Positions 9,060-17,636 of a stretch of DNA of 64,000 bases are shown one piece after another. The translations under genes and the position numbers were made by a program. The notes beneath the pieces are model-generated. The model saw only the letters and a program-made list of their open reading frames with translations, did not search any database and was not told where the DNA came from. Within the stretch, counting starts at the first letter, position 1. The number at the start of each line of letters is the position of its first letter. The stretch comes from an uncultured Porphyromonadaceae bacterium. GTDB lineage: Bacteria > Bacteroidota > Bacteroidia > Bacteroidales > Muribaculaceae. The stretch covers positions 1 to 64,000 of the forward strand of contig CABUPJ010000003.1 in assembly GCA_902493335.1 (NCBI GenBank), given 5' to 3'.

Positions 9060-9750
9060 TAGGGGCGTAGTGGCGGTATAGTTCGCGAAAACTTTTTTTT
9101 GAGCCGAAGACGGTGAGTTTATCGCCGTCTTCGATTTTTATACCGCTGTCGGTTAGATTGATGACCGTGTCTTCGCGGTGAGATATGCCCAGAAGATTGC
9201 GGGTTGGCACCGGCCTTGTGGCAGCGATGAGACGCAGGCCATAGTCGGCTTCGAGATCGAGGCCGGCGTAGGGTGTGCCTGTCAGGAAAACGGGAGCTTT
9301 GAATTTGAGGATATAGTTCTGGCTGTCGATTTTTATCGAGGTCACATCGGTGCCGAGTTCCATCTCGTGAGTGAGGTCAGAGGCGGCACGTTGTTCGGGT
9401 GTGATGATGCGGTCAATCTCGAAACCCTCGAGGATTGATTCGTGTATCTTGTCAATCGCACGGGCATAGATATGCCTTACTCCCATTTTTTTGAGAAGAG
9501 CCACGGTCTTTATGCTCGCCCCGAAGTTTTCGCCGATTGCGACGATGACGAGGTCGACATTGTCGAGCGGCAGCACGCCGAGAGAGCTTTCTTCTGTCGA
9601 GTCGATGACATAGACAGTCGACACGTAGTCTTTGATGGCTTCGATGTTGCTGCGGCTGTTGTCGGCGCCGATGACTTCGTGACCGAGTCGAGTCAGGTCG
9701 ATTGCGAGGTTTGAGCCGTATATGCCGAGTCCGATGATGAGATATTTCAT
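9052..9750 (-). CDS. ktrA: Potassium uptake regulatory subunit, TrkA/KtrA family
   Basis: 232 residues: an RCK-N Rossmann domain starting MKYLIIGLGIYGSNLA (GxGxxG) with an acidic residue after the second strand (GADNS), and an RCK-C domain from about residue 140 to the end. The cytosolic ring of such subunits binds nucleotides and gates the KtrB/TrkH channel. It lies 6 bp downstream of the ktrB gene on the same strand, confirming the pairing. The single RCK pair and length fit KtrA rather than the doubled TrkA of enterobacteria. Confidence 0.93.
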   Translation of the reverse strand: MKYLIIGLGIYGSNLAIDLTRLGHEVIGADNSRSNIEAIKDYVSTVYVIDSTEESSLGVLPLDNVDLVIVAIGENFGASIKTVALLKKMGVRHIYARAIDKIHESILEGFEIDRIITPEQRAASDLTHEMELGTDVTSIKIDSQNYILKFKAPVFLTGTPYAGLDLEADYGLRLIAATRPVPTRNLLGISHREDTVINLTDSGIKIEDGDKLTVFGSKKSFRELYRHYAPIK

Positions 9751-9756
9751 AGTCTG

Positions 9757-11622
9757 TCAGTTGATTATTATGTTTTCTGTGGGATAATGCGATGATTTGT
9801 CGACCGACATGCCTGCGAAGCCCATGATGAGCGAGAGTATGCCGACGCGTCCGAGAAACATCGCTGTGGCGAGTACGATTTTTGAAGCGTCGCTGAGATC
9901 TGCCGTGATGCCGAGCGACGAGCCGACGGTGAACAGAGCCGATATCACCTCAAACGTGACGGCTTTGACGCTTAGCTGAGGTTCGAGAAGCATCACGGCA
10001 GTCAGATATATTATGGTGGCGATAATCGACAGCGTCACCACGCCGAAGGCGCGTCTGACCGAGCCTGTCGACAGACGTCTGTTATAGGCCGTGGCGCCTC
10101 TGTGGCCTAAGATTACGGCTCTGAGGCTGAGCGTCACTGCGGCGACGGTGTTGACTTTGATGCCTCCGGCCAATGATTGCGAGGCGCCCCCGATCCACAT
10201 CTGTATCAGTACAATCAGGAGTGTGACCGGCATAAAATTGGCCGGATTGACAGACATAAAGCCGGCGCTTCGCGGTGTCAGCGAGTTGAAGACCGACTGA
10301 ACGGCTTTGTCGTAGTCGCTCATGCCCGCGAGGGTATTGTCATATTCGAGGATGAAGAATGCTGCGCTGCAGACTGCCAGAATGGAGAGAGTCGTGACGA
10401 AGACGAGTCTGGTGTTGAGGTCATAGAGGTGTATGACTTCAGGAGCGCCGTTGTCGGCTCTTGAAAATAGTTTTCTTACGAAATTGACGAGTTTGTCTTT
10501 GAAATTCAGCAACAGAGGGAAGCCTATCGCTCCGGCGAATATCATGACCGATGTCACTATATATATCGACTGGTCGCCGGTCATAAGAGTGCGGTTTGCC
10601 ATGCCGTCGGGCAGGATGCTGAAGCCGGCGTTGCAGAACGATGACATGGAATGGAAGGCGGCAAACATGAGCCGGTCACTGAGACCGAGTTCCAGGGCGT
10701 CGGGAATTGTGAAGTAGACTGCCACAGCGCCGATGACTTCGACCGCGAGTGTGAAACCGAGGATGTAGAGCAGCGTCGGCACGAGATTGTTCATCGATTT
10801 CGAATAAATCATATCCTTTATCAGCAGCTGGTTGTAGATTGACGGAGCGCCGCTGAAAAAGATGGCGAAAAAGCTGGTGAAGGTGACGATGCCAAGGCCG
10901 CCGGCCTGAATCAGGACAGTCATGACGAGTATGCCGCCCGGGGTGAGCGTCGTGGGTATATCGATGCTCGAGAGACCTGTGATGCAGACGGCGCTTGTGG
11001 CCATAAACAGCGAGTCGGTGTAGCTTATCGGGGTAACGGTGCATTTTGGCATCATCAGGACGAGAGACCCTATGATGATGAAGACGAGGAAGCTGCCCGA
11101 CAGAATCAACGACGGGTTGGTGCGTCGGCCGATTAGTTTCATGATGGCCGAGCAAAGGCAGACGACAGAGTAGGCGCCTATGGCCGAGAACATGAACGCA
11201 TTGCTGTAGAGTATGCGTTCGAGCACGGGAATCCATGGGTGCTCGGGGTGGGGATAGAGCAGGGGGAGTAGTGTCGTTAGGACTGCGATGTCGACAATCC
11301 ATTTGAGCCAGCGGGTGTCGCGCAGGGTTTTTCTGAATCTGAATATCAGATTGAACGAGACGTTGAAAATGAATACGGCCTGAAAAAAACGCAGGGCGAT
11401 TTTTGTCTTGGCGTCGGTCCCGGGCGTTGTGTCGAAGCCGAAGTGAAGGGTCAGCAGTATAAGCGTGCCGAGCGAAGCGACGCCGGTCGCAATATATGCC
11501 GCATCGGATATGCGCGCTATGGCCGAACTGAATCTGAAGGTAAACAGATTGTAGCGGGCTGCGGCGGCGTGTCTGAGGCGCTCCAGCTTATGTCTTATTA
11601 TATGTCGTTTGCCGGTCGGCAT
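9757..11622 (-). CDS. ktrB: TrkH/KtrB family potassium transporter
   Basis: 621 residues, an integral inner-membrane protein. The four pore-loop repeats are visible: TSAVCITGL, SMSSFCNAGFSILPDG, SLTPRSAGFMSV and GSSLGITADLS. Each holds the single filter glycine, and QAGGLGIVTFTSF lies just after the first. About 150 extra N-terminal residues with three or four hydrophobic segments precede the core, longer than the B. subtilis protein but common in Bacteroidota. It couples K+ uptake to a sodium or proton gradient, together with KtrA encoded 6 bp downstream. Confidence 0.92.
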   Translation of the reverse strand: MPTGKRHIIRHKLERLRHAAAARYNLFTFRFSSAIARISDAAYIATGVASLGTLILLTLHFGFDTTPGTDAKTKIALRFFQAVFIFNVSFNLIFRFRKTLRDTRWLKWIVDIAVLTTLLPLLYPHPEHPWIPVLERILYSNAFMFSAIGAYSVVCLCSAIMKLIGRRTNPSLILSGSFLVFIIIGSLVLMMPKCTVTPISYTDSLFMATSAVCITGLSSIDIPTTLTPGGILVMTVLIQAGGLGIVTFTSFFAIFFSGAPSIYNQLLIKDMIYSKSMNNLVPTLLYILGFTLAVEVIGAVAVYFTIPDALELGLSDRLMFAAFHSMSSFCNAGFSILPDGMANRTLMTGDQSIYIVTSVMIFAGAIGFPLLLNFKDKLVNFVRKLFSRADNGAPEVIHLYDLNTRLVFVTTLSILAVCSAAFFILEYDNTLAGMSDYDKAVQSVFNSLTPRSAGFMSVNPANFMPVTLLIVLIQMWIGGASQSLAGGIKVNTVAAVTLSLRAVILGHRGATAYNRRLSTGSVRRAFGVVTLSIIATIIYLTAVMLLEPQLSVKAVTFEVISALFTVGSSLGITADLSDASKIVLATAMFLGRVGILSLIMGFAGMSVDKSSHYPTENIIIN

Positions 11623-11692
11623 TCAGTGATGCTTGAAAGAGATGTCATATCTCTAACAAACATCGCGGGCGTTTTGTGCCTGTCCGGACCGA

Positions 11693-12967
11693 TTATTTCT
11701 TTACTTTGCCTATTCCGATTATGAAATGCTCGCTGTCGGCGACGGGATTGAAGTGCTTGTCGTTGAAGAAGCGCTGGTCCTCCCAAATGAGTCTGATGCC
11801 GAAAGCGCCGCGGATATACAGATTGACAGGCAGCGATTTGAAGGTTGAAAAATCGGGCGACATCGAATATGTGATTATACGCCCGATGCGTTTTGGAGAG
11901 TTGTCGGGCGTGAAATTTTTCTGCCCCCATCTTGGTATTGCGAGATTGTCGCGTGTGGCGGCGGGATTGTCGCTGACTTTCTGAAGACGCTGGTCTTCGG
12001 CTATCGCGAGTCTGACAACATAAACGTTGTTCTTTATCATAGAGGCTGTCACCGCCTCGGCAGCCGGAAGGTTGCTGAAATAGATGGGTTCGATACATTC
12101 ATGGATTGTGGTTCCGTCAGAGACTTTCATGCCCGGGAGTGTTATTGACGAGAAGGACGGGATGGTGAGAATCTGCTGTTCGGCGGTAGAGATGCCCACA
12201 GAGCGTGAGGTGCCCCCGCCAACAGAGATGCCCGAGGCCAGACTGCCGGCAGCTCCGCCGATGCCGAGCGCTCCGGCGACAGCTCCAAGATTGAGCGAAG
12301 CGCCCTTGCCGCTCCCGTTTGTCTCGGAGTAGACTGAATTTGTGAAGTATGGTGCGGCATATCCGCCGTTCATAATCCTGTAGCAGGATGCGAGATCAAT
12401 GTAGACCGGACGGTCGGTTTTGTTCCTGACTTTTATATGATGACCTATGATGCTGTTGTTTTTGTCGTTTTCGAGATAAACTTTCTCAAAGCCGATCTCG
12501 ATGTTTTCGTCAGAGAGTATCGAGTTGTCTTCAACGCCCCATATGGACATGAAGTAGTCAGACAGGTTTTTGGGGTCAGGATTTTTGCCTTTGTATTCGA
12601 GGTCAGGCTGATTGTTGTAGGCGGCAATCAGCGATGCGTTGTCGGAGGCGGCGACAGCGTCGACGCGCTGCGGCACAGAACCATTCCGTGGCTCGTCAGA
12701 GTCTTCGCTTACTTTCGATACCGGTTTGTCGCTGCCGACCGTTGTCATCTGTCCGTCGCCAATCTTATAGGCGAAGACTTTGTCGATTGCGATGCGTTTT
12801 ACTTCGGCCTCGTCGTCGGCTGTCTCGGTGTAATAAACCCATTTTGTCGCGGCCTCGACGTTGTGTACCTGCATTGTGGTGCCGTCGTTAAGCACAATGA
12901 CATCTGCAGCGGTAGCTACAGATGTCATTGTCATGAGTGATAAAGCAAGCGCTTTAAGGTGTTTCAT
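11693..12967 (-). CDS. Exported protein of unknown function
   Basis: 424 residues with a cleavable signal peptide (cleavage probably after SVATA, about residue 20). The first 70 mature residues (VIVLNDGTTMQVHNVEAATKWVYYTE) resemble small beta-modules common in Bacteroidales exported proteins. A Gly/Ala-rich hydrophobic stretch (about 225-250) could be membrane-active or a turn-rich insertion. The C-terminal half shows beta-strand character. I do not recognise a named family. It lies between DUF4923 and ktrB on the same strand; the 70-bp gap to ktrB leaves the operon link unsure. Confidence 0.75.
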   Translation of the reverse strand: MKHLKALALSLMTMTSVATAADVIVLNDGTTMQVHNVEAATKWVYYTETADDEAEVKRIAIDKVFAYKIGDGQMTTVGSDKPVSKVSEDSDEPRNGSVPQRVDAVAASDNASLIAAYNNQPDLEYKGKNPDPKNLSDYFMSIWGVEDNSILSDENIEIGFEKVYLENDKNNSIIGHHIKVRNKTDRPVYIDLASCYRIMNGGYAAPYFTNSVYSETNGSGKGASLNLGAVAGALGIGGAAGSLASGISVGGGTSRSVGISTAEQQILTIPSFSSITLPGMKVSDGTTIHECIEPIYFSNLPAAEAVTASMIKNNVYVVRLAIAEDQRLQKVSDNPAATRDNLAIPRWGQKNFTPDNSPKRIGRIITYSMSPDFSTFKSLPVNLYIRGAFGIRLIWEDQRFFNDKHFNPVADSEHFIIGIGKVKK

Positions 12968-13000
12968 AAATAGAAGTCGGTGTGTGTTTACGGTTTAAAT

Positions 13001-13657
13001 TTATCTGGTGGCTTTTTTGAGTTTGAAGCCGGCGTAGAGTCCGTCGTATGATTCAAGCAGTTTTGTCATGGCCGACATCGTCGAGTTGTTTGTGACCGAA
13101 GCCACAGTCTTGACAATCGCGATGAGTTTGCTGACGTCAAATGTCAGATTGAGTGTCGAGCCCGATTTGGTTGCGAAAGCGCTCATCGAGCCGAGTTTGA
13201 TTTTGCCCAGGGCGTTGAAGTTGAATCTGAGGTTCCCGTCTTCGTCTTTCTCGACTGTGCCTTTGATGGCGCCGCGTTTAAGTTTCATTTCAAAGCTGAG
13301 GTCGTCGTTTATCGTGAGCACAAGGGCAGTGACGCCGAAGCGTTCATAATAAGGCTTGATTTTGTTTTCAAGAGCCGTGGCTGCAGCAGAACCGCCGATT
13401 TTCTGAAGAGCGTTGTCGCTTTTGAAAGTGACGGCGGGCGAGACGTAGTTCCATGTGCCTTTGAGGTCTTCAATCTTGAAATCCGATGTCGCGGTAAGGC
13501 CGGAGATTATGTTGCCAAGAGCGCCGAGGGGGTTTGAGTCTGAGGCCGCGGTGGTGTCGGCGGCGTTTTTGTTGCCGAAGAGGTCTTTGAGATCGAAGGC
13601 GTGGACCGGAGCTGCCATCGCGGCGATCAGAACAGGAATTATGATGAATCTTTTCAT
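13001..13657 (-). CDS. DUF4923 family exported protein
   Basis: 218 residues; signal peptide MKRFIIIPVLIAAMAAPVHA, then DLKDLFG, a low-complexity Ala/Ser/Asp piece and the conserved core (DLKGTWNYVSPAVTFKS). This matches DUF4923, a Bacteroidales family with a lipocalin-like barrel pattern, predicted periplasmic. It begins 4 bp after the CapD-like gene, so co-translation is likely. No catalytic residues can be proposed. Confidence 0.85.
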   Translation of the reverse strand: MKRFIIIPVLIAAMAAPVHAFDLKDLFGNKNAADTTAASDSNPLGALGNIISGLTATSDFKIEDLKGTWNYVSPAVTFKSDNALQKIGGSAAATALENKIKPYYERFGVTALVLTINDDLSFEMKLKRGAIKGTVEKDEDGNLRFNFNALGKIKLGSMSAFATKSGSTLNLTFDVSKLIAIVKTVASVTNNSTMSAMTKLLESYDGLYAGFKLKKATR

Positions 13658-13661
13658 TATA

Positions 13662-15677
13662 TTATTTTATTGTGGCGAGGGAATCGACTTCAGCAGTGCC
13701 TGAGGTTATTTCCTCTTTTATTTCGATATCGATTTTCTCGAATTCAGAGTTCTGAGACTTGAATTCGGGGACTATGTGTTTCATTTCAGCGACAATATCG
13801 TGGTTGACGCCCGATTTGACGCATTTCTCAAGCAGGTCGAGATGGCGGATTACATCGTTGTAGTTGTATTCGCGCACTTTGGCGATCATAATCTTTTTGT
13901 GCTGTGTCGACATGGTGCGTTCTTTGTCGTTGAGAAGCTCTTCATAGAGTTTCTCGCCGGGGCGTAGACCGGTCTCTATGATATCTATGTCGCGGCCGAG
14001 TTTAAGACCGGCAAGTGAAATCATGCGGCAGGCGAGGTCGTAGATCTTGACGGGCTGTCCCATGTCGAAGATATAGATTTCGCCGCCACGACCCATGCAG
14101 CCTGCTTCGAGGACGAGCGAGCATGCTTCGGGAATGGTCATGAAGTAGCGAATGATGTCGCGGTGAGTGACAGTCAGTGGACCGCCTTCTTCAATCTGAC
14201 GGCGGAAGAGAGGTATCACAGAGCCGTTAGAGCCGAGCACGTTGCCGAAACGTGTTGTGATATATTGCGTTGTGCGGCGGTCGCTGGTCTGACGGAGGTG
14301 GAAGAAGAGCGACTGTACGTAGATTTCGGCGATGCGCTTCGAGGCGCCCATGACATTGGTCGGGTTGACGGCCTTGTCGGTCGACACCATGACGAATTTC
14401 TCGACGTTGTATTTGTTTGACAGGTCGGCGATGTTTTTGGTGCCGAAAACGTTTGTCATGATGGCCTCGACAGGATTGCGTTCCATCATCGGCACATGTT
14501 TGTATGCGGCGGCATGGAAGACATAGCGGGGCCTGTATGTGGCGAAAGCCTGTTCCATGCGGGCGCGGTTGACGACATCGCCGATGAAAAGGCGTATCGT
14601 GACCTCGGGGTGTTTTGCCTCCATCTGAAGCTGAAGGTCGTGCATCGGGGTCTCGGCCTGGTCGACGAGAACAATCTCGCGGGCACCGAGCGATGCGACC
14701 TGGTTGACGATTTCGCTGCCGATTGAACCGGCGGCGCCGGTTATCAGTACGACCTGATTGGTTATGACGCTTCTGATGGCCGAGCTGTCGGTCTTGATGG
14801 GGTCACGACCGAGAAGGTCTTCGATTTTGATGTCGTGGACGTGAGCCGATATGTTGGGCATTGAGTCGTCATTGACATTGAATTCCTCGACCTGATTGAG
14901 CATAAGCATCGAGATGTTGTTGGAGAGGAATACGTCGGCAAGGCGGTCGCGGATTAGCTCAATCTGTGTCGACAGGAATATGAGTGTATCGGCGCGGTAG
15001 CGTTTGAAAACGTCGGCTACTGTCTCGGAATCGAATTTTATGATGGGTATGCCGTTGACGGTGGAATCATGTTTCTGATCTGAGAGGCTCAAAAGAGCCA
15101 CGGGGGTGAAACGGCCGCCGGCCTCAGTCTTGAGGGCCGATGCGAGATAGAATGAATTGATGGCCGAACCGAGCACGATAACACGTTTCTTCTCTTTGTC
15201 TATGCTTGTGATGGCTGTGTAAATATACTTGATTATAAGGCGGACAACCATCATAATGGCAAAACTGAACATGCCCACTGTGAATATACCCCAGATGCTG
15301 AAGTATCTGAAGCCGAGCCATGCCGAAGATATCAATGAACCGGCGACAAGAGTGAACGATGCTGCTATTATAAGCATGACTATGCGATAGATGTCTTCGA
15401 TGACAGACAGTCGCAGTACATATTGGTTAGTTTTGAGAATGTAGCTGAAAAGAGCGTATACGGCTACGATGATAATGACTTGTGTCACGCCGGAGAACAT
15501 CGGGTTTTCAGCGTCGGCCAACGGGATATTGGAACTGCCGAATATATGCTGGAGGCATGCACTTATAAAAACAGCAAACAAATCGGCAATCAGAACGGCC
15601 CATTTCGGACTCGGTGATGCCATAAATGTACTGACCAGTCTTGAATTGGCTAGTAAATTAATCAGTCGCTTTTTCAT
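13662..15677 (-). CDS. CapD/FlaA1-like nucleoside-diphosphate-sugar dehydratase, membrane-bound
   Basis: 671 residues from the MKKRLINLL start (an in-frame ATG at 15710 is also possible). Four hydrophobic segments fill the first 150 residues, a CoA-binding-like Rossmann domain follows, and the C-terminal half is an extended SDR with ITGAAGSIGSEIVNQ for NAD(P). The catalytic region is MVSTDKAVNPTNVMGASKR; here the classical YxxxK tyrosine is replaced by Met, as in CapD/WbpM enzymes. Members make UDP-4-keto-6-deoxy sugars for capsule, O-antigen or glycoprotein glycans. No glycosyltransferases lie nearby, so it probably serves a cluster elsewhere. Confidence 0.92.
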   Translation of the reverse strand: MKKRLINLLANSRLVSTFMASPSPKWAVLIADLFAVFISACLQHIFGSSNIPLADAENPMFSGVTQVIIIVAVYALFSYILKTNQYVLRLSVIEDIYRIVMLIIAASFTLVAGSLISSAWLGFRYFSIWGIFTVGMFSFAIMMVVRLIIKYIYTAITSIDKEKKRVIVLGSAINSFYLASALKTEAGGRFTPVALLSLSDQKHDSTVNGIPIIKFDSETVADVFKRYRADTLIFLSTQIELIRDRLADVFLSNNISMLMLNQVEEFNVNDDSMPNISAHVHDIKIEDLLGRDPIKTDSSAIRSVITNQVVLITGAAGSIGSEIVNQVASLGAREIVLVDQAETPMHDLQLQMEAKHPEVTIRLFIGDVVNRARMEQAFATYRPRYVFHAAAYKHVPMMERNPVEAIMTNVFGTKNIADLSNKYNVEKFVMVSTDKAVNPTNVMGASKRIAEIYVQSLFFHLRQTSDRRTTQYITTRFGNVLGSNGSVIPLFRRQIEEGGPLTVTHRDIIRYFMTIPEACSLVLEAGCMGRGGEIYIFDMGQPVKIYDLACRMISLAGLKLGRDIDIIETGLRPGEKLYEELLNDKERTMSTQHKKIMIAKVREYNYNDVIRHLDLLEKCVKSGVNHDIVAEMKHIVPEFKSQNSEFEKIDIEIKEEITSGTAEVDSLATIK

Positions 15678-15750
15678 TATTATATTAGAATACAATTGAT
15701 TGGTTTGCAAAAATAGTGACTTTGAATCTTAATCAGCAAAGTAGCATCCG

Positions 15751-15782
15751 CAAAGTTACGTCATAATTTGCTAAAAAACAAA
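15751..15782 (-). promoter_or_regulatory. Promoter for the CapD-like gene
   Basis: On the minus strand TTTG (15782-15779), 20 bp, then TAACTTTG (15758-15751). This is a full match to the Bacteroidota consensus, about 75 bp before the preferred start. Confidence 0.8.
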
Positions 15783-16020
15783 AAATAGACAAAATTTGCG
15801 GGGGGGTAAATGTCTGTATATGAGCCGTGTAATTTAATATGCTTTGGGCCTGTTTATCGGTTTTGGAGTAAAACGGATATTTTGGCTGAAATGAAAAGCA
15901 TCTGAACCATAGGGTGATACTTCTTTTGTTTAGCCTTTTTAACAAATAGAAGTCGCAAATTTCAAATATAAAGGAGTAATTTTACAAAGTTTTTTTAAAA
16001 AATGAAAAAGCCAAGACCTC
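15783..16020. other. Intergenic region between divergent units
   Basis: Apart from the CapD promoter, the 310 bp from 15711 to 16020 hold a run of seven G at about 15799-15805 and AT-rich sequence before the outer-membrane locus. A TAATTTTA at 15977-15984 could be a weak -7 box for the plus-strand genes. No gene or strong hairpin was seen. Confidence 0.4.
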
Positions 16021-16764
16021 ATGAAGTCTATCTATAAACTTGCTGTAGTGTTGCTGACCTGCTGTCTGCTGCATCCGGCAGAGGCTGTCGCGCAAAAGGA
16101 ATTTAGCCGAGACCTCAAACAGATTACATTCGTACCCAAGGGGCAATGGATCACCGGTGTAAGTGTCAGCTATTCCCAGTCAGACCAGAATAATTATCAG
16201 TTTCTTATAATAGAAAATCTATCGGGCGACACGTATGCGTTCAAGGTCAGTCCGATGCTGATGTTCGCTTTTAAAGACAATCTGGCCGCAGGCGGACGTT
16301 TTGCCTATGAGCGTCAGCGCACGAGACTCGACAACGTTGCGTTTGTGCTCGATTCGGAAACTGACTATACGGTTGACAATCTTTATAGTATAAGTCACAA
16401 TTTTTCGGGTACGATGGCAATGAGATATTACATCAGTCTCGGCAGCAGTACCCGTTTCGGCCTTTTCAACGAGATGCAGCTTCAGCTTGGGGGCGGCGAG
16501 TCGAAGCTGTGCAGCGGAAGCGGAACAGATTTCACCGGTACGTTCCAGCGCAATTTCAATCTTAATGTCGGTTTGTCGCCGGGTATGGCTGTCTTCCTCA
16601 ACAACTACTCGGCCATTGAGGTCAATGTCGGTGTGCTCGGTTTCAATTATACCCACACCAAAGCCACGACCGACCGCATTTATGTCGCCAACATGAATAC
16701 GAAATCGGCGAATTTCAAAATCAATCTTTTTTCAATAACCTTCGGCGTCGTTTTCTATATTTAA
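16021..16764 (+). CDS. Outer-membrane beta-barrel-like protein, paralogue 1
   Basis: 247 residues with a signal peptide (cleavage after EAVAQ, about residue 25). The mature part alternates hydrophobic and polar residues (FVPKGQWITGVSVSYSQ, FKVSPMLMFAF, FKINLFSITFGVVFYI) and ends in an aromatic-isoleucine, as in outer-membrane barrels, probably of 8-10 strands. It aligns over its whole length with the next gene (shared F-PKG-W, LSPG-VF, TTD, ANFKIN/ANFRFN motifs). Family and function unknown. Confidence 0.75.
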   Translation: MKSIYKLAVVLLTCCLLHPAEAVAQKEFSRDLKQITFVPKGQWITGVSVSYSQSDQNNYQFLIIENLSGDTYAFKVSPMLMFAFKDNLAAGGRFAYERQRTRLDNVAFVLDSETDYTVDNLYSISHNFSGTMAMRYYISLGSSTRFGLFNEMQLQLGGGESKLCSGSGTDFTGTFQRNFNLNVGLSPGMAVFLNNYSAIEVNVGVLGFNYTHTKATTDRIYVANMNTKSANFKINLFSITFGVVFYI

Positions 16765-16765
16765 T

Positions 16766-17629
16766 ATGAAACACAACAGACTAATCATAATCATGGCGGC
16801 GCTGATGACACTTTTGCCACTGGCAGCCGGAGCGCAGAAGATTGTGCGCAAGAACCAGATTGCAAACGACACTATATCACAGAAAATTCTCGACAAAGAC
16901 AAGCTCGTCATCGTTGACGGCGACACGGTCAGCATGATAATACCCGAACGTAATTTCGGCCGCTATGACCGCGGACTGTTCAATTATCTTTTTATCCCCA
17001 AAGGAAAATGGGCGTTCGGGCTAACGGCATCTTACGGCGAACTGAACACAGATGACATACAGGTGCTGTCGATTCTCGAGAATGTCGATTTCAAGGGTAA
17101 AATCTATTCGATCAAACCATCGATATCTTATTTTTTCAAGAACAATCAGTCGATAGGCATCAAATTTGACTATTCGCGCGGCAAAGCCGATCTCGCCAAT
17201 CTGGCGATGGACTTTGACGACGATATCAACTTCGCCATCAAGGATGTGAGCTATTATACGGAGAATTATTCGATATCGGCATGTTACCGCAACTATGTCG
17301 GTCTCGGCATGGACAAACGTTTTGCAGTCTTCAATGACGTCGATCTCGGCTTCGGCAGCGGTACATCTCGGTTCAAGCGCATCTATGACGGGAAGCCTAA
17401 GGACACACGCACCGTCATCACGCGGGCTAATCTCAATTTCAGTCCTGGTCTGTGTGTGTTTATTCAGGACTATGTGTCGTTCAACATATCGTTCGGTGTG
17501 TTCGGTCTCAATATCAAGCGCGAGCACCAGACCACCGACGGTGTCGACGAAGGCTCGCGTACGACCAGCGGCGCTAATTTCAGATTCAATATTTTCAATA
17601 TCAATTTCGGCCTGATGGTCGTAATCTAA
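16766..17629 (+). CDS. Outer-membrane beta-barrel-like protein, paralogue 2
   Basis: 287 residues, starting 1 bp after the stop of paralogue 1. Signal peptide to about residue 23 (LAAGAQ), then a 45-residue linker absent from its partner (KNQIANDTISQKILDKDK), then the same barrel pattern (FIPKGKWAFGLTASYGE, YRNYVGLGMDKRFAVFNDVD, LSPG-like FSPGLCVF, final FNINFGLMVVI). Tight spacing to both neighbours indicates one operon. Function unknown; a tandem duplication that diverged is the simplest history. Confidence 0.75.
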   Translation: MKHNRLIIIMAALMTLLPLAAGAQKIVRKNQIANDTISQKILDKDKLVIVDGDTVSMIIPERNFGRYDRGLFNYLFIPKGKWAFGLTASYGELNTDDIQVLSILENVDFKGKIYSIKPSISYFFKNNQSIGIKFDYSRGKADLANLAMDFDDDINFAIKDVSYYTENYSISACYRNYVGLGMDKRFAVFNDVDLGFGSGTSRFKRIYDGKPKDTRTVITRANLNFSPGLCVFIQDYVSFNISFGVFGLNIKREHQTTDGVDEGSRTTSGANFRFNIFNINFGLMVVI

Positions 17630-17636
17630 TCTGAGT

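Noticed and set aside
9205..9219. A plus-strand TGGCAC-N5-TTGT match to a sigma-54 promoter
   Set aside because: It lies inside ktrA on the non-coding strand, with no plus-strand gene downstream. It shows that such a match can arise by chance here, which tempers the call at 54393-54410; that one is kept for its position and the activator in the operon.
11638..11654. AGAGAT/ATCTCT dyad between the 424-residue gene and ktrB
   Set aside because: Short stem with weak T-tract; neither a convincing terminator nor an operator.
15723..15745. A second CTACTTTG promoter-like sequence upstream of the CapD gene on the minus strand
   Set aside because: Spacing inside the box is one base short of TAnnTTTG; the element at 15751-15782 is a full match.
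16002..16037. An 11-codon upstream ORF overlapping the start of the first barrel gene
   Set aside because: Short, no recognisable leader-peptide features, and such frames are common by chance.
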